A DNA stretch of 14,190 bases. Origin: JBBQIY01 sp964618405. Lineage in GTDB: Bacteria; Verrucomicrobiota; Kiritimatiellia; RFP12; UBA3636. Every line of letters starts with the position of its first letter. Position 1 is the first letter of the stretch. Location: positions 1-14,190 of the forward strand of contig CAZUAY010000079.1 in NCBI GenBank assembly GCA_964618405.1. The letters run 5' to 3'. The notes below the pieces were generated by a model, which was given only the letters and a program-made list of their open reading frames with translations, was not told where the DNA came from and ran no database searches. Of this stretch, positions 7,514-14,190 are shown piece by piece. The translations under genes and the position numbers were made by a program.

Positions 7514-8350
7514 ATGGGTGATGCACGATATCAGGACACGATAAAACAAGATGAGTGTGCGTTGACGACCGAGATCATCGGTCGTCGCATTGCCTATCCC
7601 TTTGCACTTTTCGCTAAGCGAATTGGGCTTTCTGCCAATGCCGTGACGGTGATCGCCGGTCTCTCGTGGATGGTTTCGCTACCCGTGGTTGTTCTGGCCG
7701 GTGCCGTTACGGGTGGCGGATCGCGAACGCTAGGGCTCCTGCTCTGGTTTCTATCTGGATTTCTCTGGAATACCGGTTACATTCTTGATATGGCGGATGG
7801 AAGCCTCGCTCGGATGACGGGGACTGCCTCTCGCCGTGGCTTTTACTTAGACTATGTCTTCCATCTTCTTTTTAAGCCGGGTTTTTTAGCGTCTGTTGGA
7901 ATGGGTCTCTATCTCTCGCATGCTGGCGGATACGCGTGGCTTCTGCTTGCGATCCTTTCCATCCCAGCAAACTGGAGTGCCACGGCGAGTGCTGTTGAGC
8001 ATGTTCTTTGTGAAACATTCGGGAAACGGACGCTACCAGAGCTACCCTCTGATTCCGAAGCTTTTCGAAAGCTTTGGCTTGGCACTACCGACATGAACAG
8101 TTTAGGAAGCGAGAAAGCATCAGCTCCACTACGACTTCTCAAAACGCTTGCGACAGAAGTGTTCAGTTATTACGGTCAGTTTTCTTTTTTCAGTATTGCC
8201 GTGCTGCTTGATCTTGTCGTCTCAAAATTCTCCACAGTCATCATGCCGGTGACATCGGCTTGCTTTATCCTTGTAACGGGTGTTCTTGTATTACGAATTC
8301 CATTTCGTGTCTTTCGTGAATACAAGCGAATCGCCGCCTCGGATCGTTAA
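7514..8350 (+). CDS. CDP-alcohol phosphatidyltransferase-fold membrane protein
   Basis: This is a 278-residue integral membrane protein of the CDP-alcohol phosphatidyltransferase family, which moves a phosphatidyl- or phospho-alcohol group from a CDP-alcohol to an acceptor hydroxyl and releases CMP. The family signature D-x2-DG-x2-AR-x8-G-x3-D-x3-D is present as Asp92, Asp95-Gly96, Ala99-Arg100, Gly109 and Asp113. The final aspartate, proposed as the catalytic base, is His117 (LDYVFH). The N-terminal phrase GLSANAVTVIAG corresponds to the usual TPN-x-(I/V)T segment. Several hydrophobic segments follow (about 50-90, 125-160 and 218-268), and a polar loop lies at about 170-210. It begins after GAGGTG (7504-7509), with only 4 bases to the ATG. 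The next gene is cmk, whose substrate is CMP. The substrate cannot be read from the sequence, and the His substitution leaves open whether it is an active enzyme of the usual type. Confidence 0.85.
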   Translation: MGDARYQDTIKQDECALTTEIIGRRIAYPFALFAKRIGLSANAVTVIAGLSWMVSLPVVVLAGAVTGGGSRTLGLLLWFLSGFLWNTGYILDMADGSLARMTGTASRRGFYLDYVFHLLFKPGFLASVGMGLYLSHAGGYAWLLLAILSIPANWSATASAVEHVLCETFGKRTLPELPSDSEAFRKLWLGTTDMNSLGSEKASAPLRLLKTLATEVFSYYGQFSFFSIAVLLDLVVSKFSTVIMPVTSACFILVTGVLVLRIPFRVFREYKRIAASDR

Positions 8351-8360
8351 TGTGTTTTCC

Positions 8361-8390
8361 TTGCCCTGCATTGGGAATAAACGTTACTAT
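8361..8390 (+). promoter_or_regulatory. Weak candidate promoter before cmk
   Basis: TTGCCC (8361-8366) and TACTAT (8385-8390) are 18 bases apart, each matching consensus at four of six positions. They lie in the 71-bp gap before cmk. A good ribosome-binding site, AAGGA (8411-8415), follows 6 bases before the cmk ATG. Read-through from upstream is equally possible. Confidence 0.3.
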
Positions 8391-8421
8391 GAGCTCGAAC
8401 AACCAAATTTAAGGAAACAAG

Positions 8422-9090
8422 ATGTCATTTGTAATTTGCGTAGACGGACCTGCCGCATCAGGGAAATCGACGGTTAGTAAAGCTGTTGCTGAAAAAATAG
8501 GCTATCTCTATGTGGATTCAGGCGCGTTGTACAGAATCGTGACGTGGCTTGCTTTAAAAGCTGGCGTCGATACGGCATCACCGGAGAAAATGGCGGAGTT
8601 TGCGAACGTTGTTAAAATCGACTTTGTCGTAAGAGACGGTCGCGTCGTCTATGAGGTTGATGGCGAGGAGCCAGGCGACCGAATTCGAACACCTGAAATC
8701 AACAGCCATGTCAGCCCAGTGTCTGCTGTTCCGGCAGTGCGCACGCTTATCACGGCTTGGTTGCGCGACCTGCGTAAGCTTGGTAATTTGATTGTTGAAG
8801 GGCGCGATATCGGGTCGGTTGTGTATCCGGATTCTCCGCATCGTTTTTATCTCGACGCTGATCCTGAGGAGCGGGCGCGTCGGCGCTTGGAAGAAGACGT
8901 TAGAAAAGGCTTTGCCGATGCAAATTCACAGGATAAGGTGAAAGCGTCTTTGCTGAATCGCGACAAAATTGATAGTACGCGGAAAACAGCACCGCTCATG
9001 GTTCCGGTGGGATCAACTCGCATTGATACGACTGCCATGAACATCGATGAGGTCGTGGCAACAATCATCGAAAGGTCAGTTACCCAGTAG
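8422..9090 (+). CDS. cmk: Cytidylate kinase
   Basis: This cytoplasmic enzyme phosphorylates CMP and dCMP to the diphosphates using ATP. At 222 residues it is the normal bacterial length. The P-loop is GPAASGKST (9-17, Lys15). DSGALYR (about 33-39) and GRDIGSVVYPDSPHRFYLDA are the standard CMP-binding and NMP-kinase signatures, followed by the arginine-rich lid ADPEERARRRLEED. The start is fixed by the P-loop position and by AAGGA at 8411-8415. Its last 15 bp overlap, tail to tail, the 3' end of the ChrA-like gene on the other strand. In many bacteria cmk sits beside rpsA; that is not seen here. Confidence 0.95.
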   Translation: MSFVICVDGPAASGKSTVSKAVAEKIGYLYVDSGALYRIVTWLALKAGVDTASPEKMAEFANVVKIDFVVRDGRVVYEVDGEEPGDRIRTPEINSHVSPVSAVPAVRTLITAWLRDLRKLGNLIVEGRDIGSVVYPDSPHRFYLDADPEERARRRLEEDVRKGFADANSQDKVKASLLNRDKIDSTRKTAPLMVPVGSTRIDTTAMNIDEVVATIIERSVTQ

Positions 9091-9687
9091 CGGAAAGAGC
9101 AAGGCTCCGAGCAACGCACTGGCAAAAATCAGCGTGGTGGTTGGCACTTTAGTCTTGCACAGTGCGTAGGTACAGATTCCACAGATGATGACGGCAATCG
9201 GGCGGATGCGTAGGCCTTCTGGCCATGCTGGATGCTTGAATTTTAGTAGGTCGATGAACGTACTCCAGGGAATTTCCCCACTGAAAATCGACATCTCAAG
9301 GAAAATGACGAGAGCAGCCACCATCAGGCCGATTGTCGCGGGGCCAACGCCCCAAATGAGCCCCTTCATGAAACGACTCTCTGACCATTTTCGCATGCCG
9401 TGTAACATGAGGGTCATGAGGACAAAAGAAGGTGTGATGAGTCCGAACGTTGCGGTGAGAGCGCCTGGAATACCCGCGTAACGAAAGCCGAAAAATGTAG
9501 CGGCATTGATACTCACGGGTCCGGGGGTAATTTGCGTAATCGCCAAAAAGTTTCCGAACTCAGCAAGGGTCATCCAACCTCGGCCCTCGACGAGTTCTTC
9601 GATATAAATCGGCGTTAGCACGTAGCCACCGCCAAAGCAGAGAAGGCCAAAGTGGGAAAAAATGATGAAAATATTAAGTAACTTCAT
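9076..9687 (-). CDS. chrA: ChrA-family transporter half, second of a pair
   Basis: This is a 203-residue membrane protein of the chromate transporter (ChrA/CHR) family, the short single-domain type. FGGGYVLTPIY near the N-terminus and QITPGPVSINAATFFGFRYAG (about 50-70) are hallmark CHR motifs. Hydrophobic segments follow to the C-terminus. I place the start at 9687, where ATG overlaps the stop of the preceding half as ATGA. The reading frame stays open upstream to 9903, but that stretch lies inside the partner gene and is not CHR-like. Short ChrA proteins normally occur as adjacent pairs that work together. Chromate export is known for some members; here the natural substrate is unproven. 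Its 3' end overlaps cmk by 15 bp. Confidence 0.88.
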   Translation of the reverse strand: MKLLNIFIIFSHFGLLCFGGGYVLTPIYIEELVEGRGWMTLAEFGNFLAITQITPGPVSINAATFFGFRYAGIPGALTATFGLITPSFVLMTLMLHGMRKWSESRFMKGLIWGVGPATIGLMVAALVIFLEMSIFSGEIPWSTFIDLLKFKHPAWPEGLRIRPIAVIICGICTYALCKTKVPTTTLIFASALLGALLFPLLGN

Positions 9688-10331
9688 GCTATTTTTTTTC
9701 TTCTCTTCATGAGTCTTCGAAAGAGCGGAATGAACACGACATGCGTTGTAACGCCAAACAGAATCGAGCCAATCAATAAGTACTTGGCTGGAATCTTCAG
9801 TCCGATAATGGCGATGCAACAGAGCGGTGCACACACGTACGCATAAACGCTGTGAGCGAGATTTTTCCAAGACCGGATCAGGGTAGCAAGAACGATTCCG
9901 CAAAGGGCACTTCGCAGGCCGATAAAGGCACCTTGAACATAGGGATTTTCAGGAGAAAGCCACTCAAAACCCATTGCGATCGCGATGATGATGACGATCG
10001 AGGGGATGGCAATTGCGACCATGGCCACAAAAGCACCGAGCGTTCCGGCTACCTTTGTGCCTACATACATAGCAGAATTGCCAGCAATAAGTCCCGGAAT
10101 CATTTGAAAAATTGGCAGGTGAGCAAGAAGCTCTCCTTCTTTTAACCATTTTAAACGTCGACCAAAAACATCATCTGCAGCGATGATAATGGCATAGCCG
10201 CCGCCCACAACAAGAAGAGATATTTTGAAATACTCGATGAAAAGCTTGATCAGAATCTGCCGTCGTGTCATGCCAGTTAGCGGACAGTCTGCTGGCAGAG
10301 AACTGCTGGGAAGTGCAAGCGCGTTTTTCAT
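9684..10331 (-). CDS. chrA: ChrA-family transporter half, first of a pair
   Basis: This 215-residue membrane protein pairs with the ChrA half downstream. After a polar N-terminus of about 25 residues it has FKISLLVVGGGYAIIIAADD, which matches the CHR N-terminal motif, and FQMIPGLIAGNSAMYVG, equivalent to the TPGP region. The usual T-P-G-P reads I-P-G-L here, so the two halves are not equivalent. About six hydrophobic segments are visible, and the C-terminus is basic (RRLMKRRKKIA). I chose the start at 10331 because its A is shared with the stop of the amidase gene (TAATG), which implies translational coupling. Met21, at 10271, is an alternative. The end overlaps the next gene by 4 bp (ATGA). 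Confidence 0.85.
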   Translation of the reverse strand: MKNALALPSSSLPADCPLTGMTRRQILIKLFIEYFKISLLVVGGGYAIIIAADDVFGRRLKWLKEGELLAHLPIFQMIPGLIAGNSAMYVGTKVAGTLGAFVAMVAIAIPSIVIIIAIAMGFEWLSPENPYVQGAFIGLRSALCGIVLATLIRSWKNLAHSVYAYVCAPLCCIAIIGLKIPAKYLLIGSILFGVTTHVVFIPLFRRLMKRRKKIA

Positions 10332-11674
10332 TATAGTCCGGCTGCTCGAGCAGCTTCGAGACGGATCTTTTTGAGTCTCGGATCTTCGTTTGGATCGTCG
10401 ACAATAGGTAGAGGCTTCCATGCTGGCTTTGAGCTGTCGGTGCCGTCGCTGGTCACGACCTGCGGGGTTAGCTTAGCGGCAGTTGGAGCTGGGCTTTGTT
10501 GGGGAAGCACGAGCGGCAGTTCGGTCGAGCTTTTGGTGCTTGCAGATTGAATCGGGTAAGCAGACGATCCAGGTGTTAGCGTACCGAAAGCGTAATCGCA
10601 GATGCCCTCATAGATACCACGTACAATCTTTTCTTGGCCTTCTGCTGTTCGGATGTATTTCAGATCTTTAGGTGAAGAAAGAAAGCCGCATTCAACGAGA
10701 ACGGCAGGCATCTTGGCTTCGCGTAGCACGACAAAGCGGGCACGGCGCAAACCACGATCTTCAAACTTGGTTGATTTCAGGAGTCGACGCTGTATGGCAA
10801 ACCCGAGTTGCATGTTCCGGATGTCGTTTGCATTGCCGTTTTGTAGGGTGTTGGCCTGCGATTTCGCTGAAGGCGAGGGGTTGACTGCTGAGGTTGATAA
10901 CATCCCACGTGCAGGAAAGATGTAGGTTTCGAATCCGTTAGCAGCCACGGATGGATTCGCATTGAAATGAATGCTGATGAAAACATCTGCTTTCCATCGA
11001 TGTGCTTTCAGCGGTCTTTCCTCCAGCACCTGTGTCAACGTATTGTCCGATCTTGAAATCATAACGTCAAAACCAGCGTTTTTAAGATATTTTGCCAGCT
11101 TCTGGGCGATGTCGAGGGTTAGGCGACTTTCGAGTGTCTTTCTATCTTTTGAAACGGCACCGGAGTCAGCGCCTCCATGGCCTGGATCAATAAAAACGCG
11201 GAATGGCCTTCCTGTCACAAGCGCACTGGTATGGGCTGTTAGGAGAGGCGACAGCATGTACTTGAAGTCGGCTGGTGATGCTTTCGGGTTTTTCGTTTCC
11301 TTATCGAGCGTTGCCGGTTGAGAGAGGTATACGAGAACGTTGTCGAATTTTGCCCGCTGGCTACCCTGTTCAAATGAGAATTTCCAGGGCTTTAGCACGG
11401 AGGGCGGAGGAAGTGCCTCGACTGGCTTACCGTCAGTCGGTTTGGTTTTTTGCGTTGAGGTAACTTCCGGCGGTGGCGTGTCGCCAATCGGTGAGGCGGG
11501 CGACTCTACGATTTCGGTCTGATTTGTGTTGATTTCAACATCGGAAACGAGATTCGTAGAGGCATGGTCTTCATCGGGTTCTACAAGGGCTTTGTTGCTC
11601 GCGCAACTTGAAGTGATGAAGGATACTGCAGAGCAAATAAGTGCTAAAAAGCAGGATTTAAAGAAGGTTTTCAT
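10331..11674 (-). CDS. N-acetylmuramoyl-L-alanine amidase, Amidase_3, probable lipoprotein
   Basis: This zinc amidase cuts the bond between MurNAc and L-alanine in peptidoglycan and probably acts in the periplasm. The N-terminus (MKTFFKSCFLALICSAVSF, then SSC at 22-24) looks like a lipoprotein signal with Cys24 as the lipidated residue, although the lipobox ITSSC is weak. A proline- and threonine-rich linker (about 30-95) and a region of unknown fold (about 96-155) precede the Amidase_3 domain (about 158-355). Zinc ligands and catalytic residues are visible: His166 in DPGHGG, Glu182 in LESRLTLDIA, His236 in SIHFNA and Glu328 in VECGFLSS. The last 90 residues are low-complexity and end in a charged helix. 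No AMIN domain is recognised. The gene begins 2 bp after the ruvB stop, with GGGA inside the end of ruvB as ribosome-binding site, and its stop overlaps the chrA start. AmiA/B/C-like roles in daughter-cell separation are possible but not shown. Confidence 0.9.
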   Translation of the reverse strand: MKTFFKSCFLALICSAVSFITSSCASNKALVEPDEDHASTNLVSDVEINTNQTEIVESPASPIGDTPPPEVTSTQKTKPTDGKPVEALPPPSVLKPWKFSFEQGSQRAKFDNVLVYLSQPATLDKETKNPKASPADFKYMLSPLLTAHTSALVTGRPFRVFIDPGHGGADSGAVSKDRKTLESRLTLDIAQKLAKYLKNAGFDVMISRSDNTLTQVLEERPLKAHRWKADVFISIHFNANPSVAANGFETYIFPARGMLSTSAVNPSPSAKSQANTLQNGNANDIRNMQLGFAIQRRLLKSTKFEDRGLRRARFVVLREAKMPAVLVECGFLSSPKDLKYIRTAEGQEKIVRGIYEGICDYAFGTLTPGSSAYPIQSASTKSSTELPLVLPQQSPAPTAAKLTPQVVTSDGTDSSKPAWKPLPIVDDPNEDPRLKKIRLEAARAAGL

Positions 11675-11676
11675 GT

Positions 11677-12699
<1,023 letters not shown>

Positions 12700-12745
12700 G
12701 GTAAAGAGTTCCGTCTAAAAGTCTACGTAGAGGCGTGTTGAAGAA

Positions 12746-13942
12746 TCATCCGCCAGTTGAGTTTTCGGAGAAGGTGATGTGGTTGATGCAGCGCTGGAAT
12801 TCTTCGACGCCATTTAAAAATTTGACTTCAATGCGGACAAAATAGACTGGGACGGCACATCGATCGATGCGGGTCATCCGAACCGCGTCTTTTTCTGTTG
12901 TCACAACGGCATCGGCACCGATCTCTTGCGCTTTGTTCACAATGTCGATGACTTCTTGTTGTGTGAACCGGTGGTGATCGGCAAAGCGTTTTCGGTCGAG
13001 AATTATGGCACCGAGCTTTTCCAGAGAATTTTCAAAGCTCTGGGGTGAAGCGATCCCAGATAGGGCTACGACCTTCATTTGATTCAAGTCTTCGAGCGGA
13101 TGGTTTTTTCGAGAAAAAGCGCTGACCAACGAGCAGGGTTCGTGGTTGCACTCCATGAGTCCAGCCTTAGGATTCATCTCGCTAATTTTTCGGCGTAGTT
13201 CTGAATTATCTGCGCCGTTCACCTTGGTGATACAGACAAACTTCGCTCGAGCGATGTTCGTTGCGGGTTCGCGAAGGATTCCGCGTGGCAATACATTACC
13301 GTTTCCAAACGGATTGGTGCGATCCACTAAGACCAAGTCGAGTCTGTGGCAAAGTTTCTGATATTGAAACCCATCATCAAGAATTAAGGTGTCGCAACCG
13401 AAGTGTTTGACAGCATAGCGCCCGCTTTTAACGCGATCTTTGTCCACAAGCACGACAACGTCGGGAAGGTTTGTGGCGAGCATATAAGGCTCATCTCCGC
13501 TCATTTCGCTGTCCAGAAGCAAGTTTTTCCCATCCGAAACGATGCGTGGTGGCGTAGCAGAGGCTCCTGCCTTAAGCTTGTCGCGAAAACGTCGAGAGAA
13601 GGTTTTTTCTTTCTTCTTATACCCACGGCTAAGAATTGCAACTTTTCGGCCTTCTTTGCTCAGCTCGCGAGCCAGCATCTCTACCATAGGCGTTTTTCCC
13701 GTGCCGCCGACAGTGACATTGCCCACGCTGATGACTTGGCATCCAAGCGGGAATCGCCGGATGATGCCCATTTGGTAGAGGTAGAGTCGCAATTGAACCA
13801 CGAAAACGTAGAGGTGCGATAAATGCTTAAGCATTCGGAGAAGAAGCCGTTTGGGCCATTCATGACCCGTATCGCCGCCCTCGTACTGGATCAGCGGTAA
13901 AAGTAGATTTTCTATTGACTCAAGTGATTTTCTGAAACTCAT
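12746..13942 (-). CDS. lpxK: Tetraacyldisaccharide 4'-kinase (lipid A 4'-kinase)
   Basis: This inner-membrane-associated kinase phosphorylates the 4' position of the tetraacyldisaccharide-1-phosphate lipid A precursor. The P-loop is SVGNVTVGGTGKTP (72-85, Lys83). SRGY (105-108) is followed by the catalytic pair in SGDEP (Asp150, Glu151; equivalent to Asp99-Glu100 of Aquifex LpxK). DDGFQ (189-193) and FADHH, which likely holds the second active-site His, are also present. A hydrophobic N-terminal stretch (about 40-60) is the expected membrane anchor. Two things are odd. The motif usually reading DDGFQH-x4-RD reads DDGFQY-x4-HR here. The protein is 398 residues against about 330 in E. coli, partly because of a basic insert between SRGY and GDEP (about 109-148). 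It is the first gene of the - strand block, 46 bp ahead of ruvB, with a promoter at 13985-13957. The ribosome-binding site is weak (GGCGG). It implies an LPS-bearing outer membrane. Confidence 0.92.
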   Translation of the reverse strand: MSFRKSLESIENLLLPLIQYEGGDTGHEWPKRLLLRMLKHLSHLYVFVVQLRLYLYQMGIIRRFPLGCQVISVGNVTVGGTGKTPMVEMLARELSKEGRKVAILSRGYKKKEKTFSRRFRDKLKAGASATPPRIVSDGKNLLLDSEMSGDEPYMLATNLPDVVVLVDKDRVKSGRYAVKHFGCDTLILDDGFQYQKLCHRLDLVLVDRTNPFGNGNVLPRGILREPATNIARAKFVCITKVNGADNSELRRKISEMNPKAGLMECNHEPCSLVSAFSRKNHPLEDLNQMKVVALSGIASPQSFENSLEKLGAIILDRKRFADHHRFTQQEVIDIVNKAQEIGADAVVTTEKDAVRMTRIDRCAVPVYFVRIEVKFLNGVEEFQRCINHITFSENSTGG

Positions 13943-13956
13943 ATTGATAAACCGCC

Positions 13957-13985
13957 ATTGTACAATAATGCTGCGTTTCAGACAA
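13957..13985 (-). promoter_or_regulatory. Candidate sigma-70 promoter of the lpxK operon
   Basis: On the - strand TTGTCT (13985-13980) is 17 bases from TACAAT (13962-13957), matching consensus at four and five of six positions. Transcription would start near 13950, only about 8 bases before the lpxK ATG at 13942. The mRNA would therefore be nearly leaderless. Confidence 0.55.
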
Positions 13986-14003
13986 TGATGGAATAAATCC
14001 TTG

Positions 14004-14056
14004 GAGTAATCGGTCAGTGACGGGGGTGCCCCGTTGACTGCCCGATTACAGTAGCG
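14004..14056 (+). repeat. Palindromic dispersed repeat, right copy
   Basis: This is the second copy of the element at 28-80, inverted relative to it. The arms are GTAATCGGTCAGTGACGGGG (14006-14025) and, around the tip GTG, CCCCGTTGACTGCCCGATTAC (14029-14049, shown in its 3' part as TGACTGCCCGATTAC). They fold into a near-perfect hairpin with one mismatch, one G-T pair and one bulge. Homology with the left copy continues through ACAGT to about 14056. It ends where the 7-bp tandem repeats begin. It lies only about 20 bases upstream of the lpxK -35 hexamer. Confidence 0.75.
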
Positions 14057-14088
14057 AGTAGTGAGTTGCGAGTGGTGAGTTGCGAGCT
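14054..14088 (+). repeat. 7-bp tandem repeat block 1
   Basis: Five 7-bp units alternate GCGAGTN and GTGAGTT: GCGAGTA, GTGAGTT, GCGAGTG, GTGAGTT, GCGAGCT. The alternation gives a 14-bp higher-order period. The block begins at the edge of the palindromic element. No coding frame or known regulatory site is recognised. Confidence 0.8.
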
Positions 14089-14097
14089 GGGAAAACC

Positions 14098-14133
14098 TTG
14101 TCGTTAGCTTTGTCGCTAACTTTGTCGAACCAA
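14098..14133 (+). repeat. 12-bp repeat with internal inverted repeat
   Basis: TTGTCGTTAGCT, TTGTCGCTAACT and TTGTCGAACCAA are successive 12-bp units; the first two differ at two bases and the third is degenerate. GTTAGC (14103-14108) and GCTAAC (14115-14120) also form perfect inverted arms. It separates the two 7-bp repeat blocks. Confidence 0.6.
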
Positions 14134-14172
14134 GAAGTTGCGAGTTGTGAGTTGCGAGTTGTGAGTTGCGAG
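14134..14172 (+). repeat. 7-bp tandem repeat block 2
   Basis: From 14140 the units GCGAGTT and GTGAGTT alternate perfectly (GCGAGTT, GTGAGTT, GCGAGTT, GTGAGTT, then partial GCGAG), preceded by a degenerate GAAGTT. This is the same repeat family as 14054-14088. The array may be variable between strains. The last 18 bases of the window show nothing recognisable. Confidence 0.8.
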
Positions 14173-14190
14173 CCTGTAGCCGCGATCGGT

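Noticed and set aside
9688..9903. A longer N-terminus for the second ChrA half, extending to 9903
   Set aside because: The extra 72 residues are basic and cysteine-rich, lie inside the partner gene in another frame and have no CHR similarity. The ATGA overlap start at 9687 precedes the hallmark hydrophobic region directly.
10332..10421. A longer N-terminus for the first ChrA half, extending to 10421
   Set aside because: It would overlap the amidase C-terminus by about 90 bp with a Ser/Arg-rich shadow sequence. The TAATG junction at 10329-10333 gives a better start.
14054..14172. CRISPR-like or origin-iteron array
   Set aside because: The 7-bp units are directly tandem with no unique spacers, and no cas, rep, dnaA-box cluster or partition gene is near. 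I therefore list them only as tandem repeats.

Overview
The window comes from a Gram-negative bacterium: it carries lpxK (lipid A synthesis), a periplasmic-type cell-wall amidase and a sensor kinase with a periplasmic ligand-binding region. Base composition looks intermediate, near half G+C. No marker here fixes the phylum. A PVC-group or other less-studied diderm is a guess, not a result. No rRNA, tRNA, CRISPR array, transposase or phage gene was seen.

The layout is two convergent gene blocks. On the + strand (296-9090) run a BvgS-like hybrid histidine kinase, an M1 aminopeptidase of the PepN type 16 bp downstream, a tandem-PAS protein with no recognisable output domain, a CDP-alcohol phosphatidyltransferase-fold protein with an altered catalytic motif, and cytidylate kinase (cmk). 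On the - strand (13942 down to 9076) run lpxK, ruvB, an N-acetylmuramoyl-L-alanine amidase and two half-size ChrA-family transporter proteins. These are packed tightly (46 bp gap, 2 bp gap, TAATG overlap, ATGA overlap) and look like one operon read from a good sigma-70-like promoter at 13985-13957. The blocks collide tail to tail: the last 15 bp of cmk and of the second chrA half overlap.

Both ends of the window carry repeats. Imperfect palindromic copies of one roughly 50-bp element lie at 28-80 and 14004-14056 in opposite orientation, so the ten genes sit between inverted copies of the same element. The right copy is followed by two blocks of 7-bp tandem repeats and a short 12-bp repeat. 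The left copy holds a G9 tract, is flanked by a 9-bp direct repeat, and lies just before the kinase promoter.

How the genes may work together: kinase plus aminopeptidase could form a sensing and peptide-degradation unit, although both periplasmic modules of the kinase lack the usual amino-acid-binding aspartate. The CDP-alcohol transferase would release CMP, which the next gene, cmk, phosphorylates. The - strand genes serve envelope and DNA maintenance. The leads most worth following are the flanking inverted element with its tandem repeats, the Asp-to-His change in the CDP-alcohol transferase, the orphan PAS protein behind a hairpin at its ribosome-binding site, and the variant LpxK motif. 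I did not find a clear new defence or mobile system.
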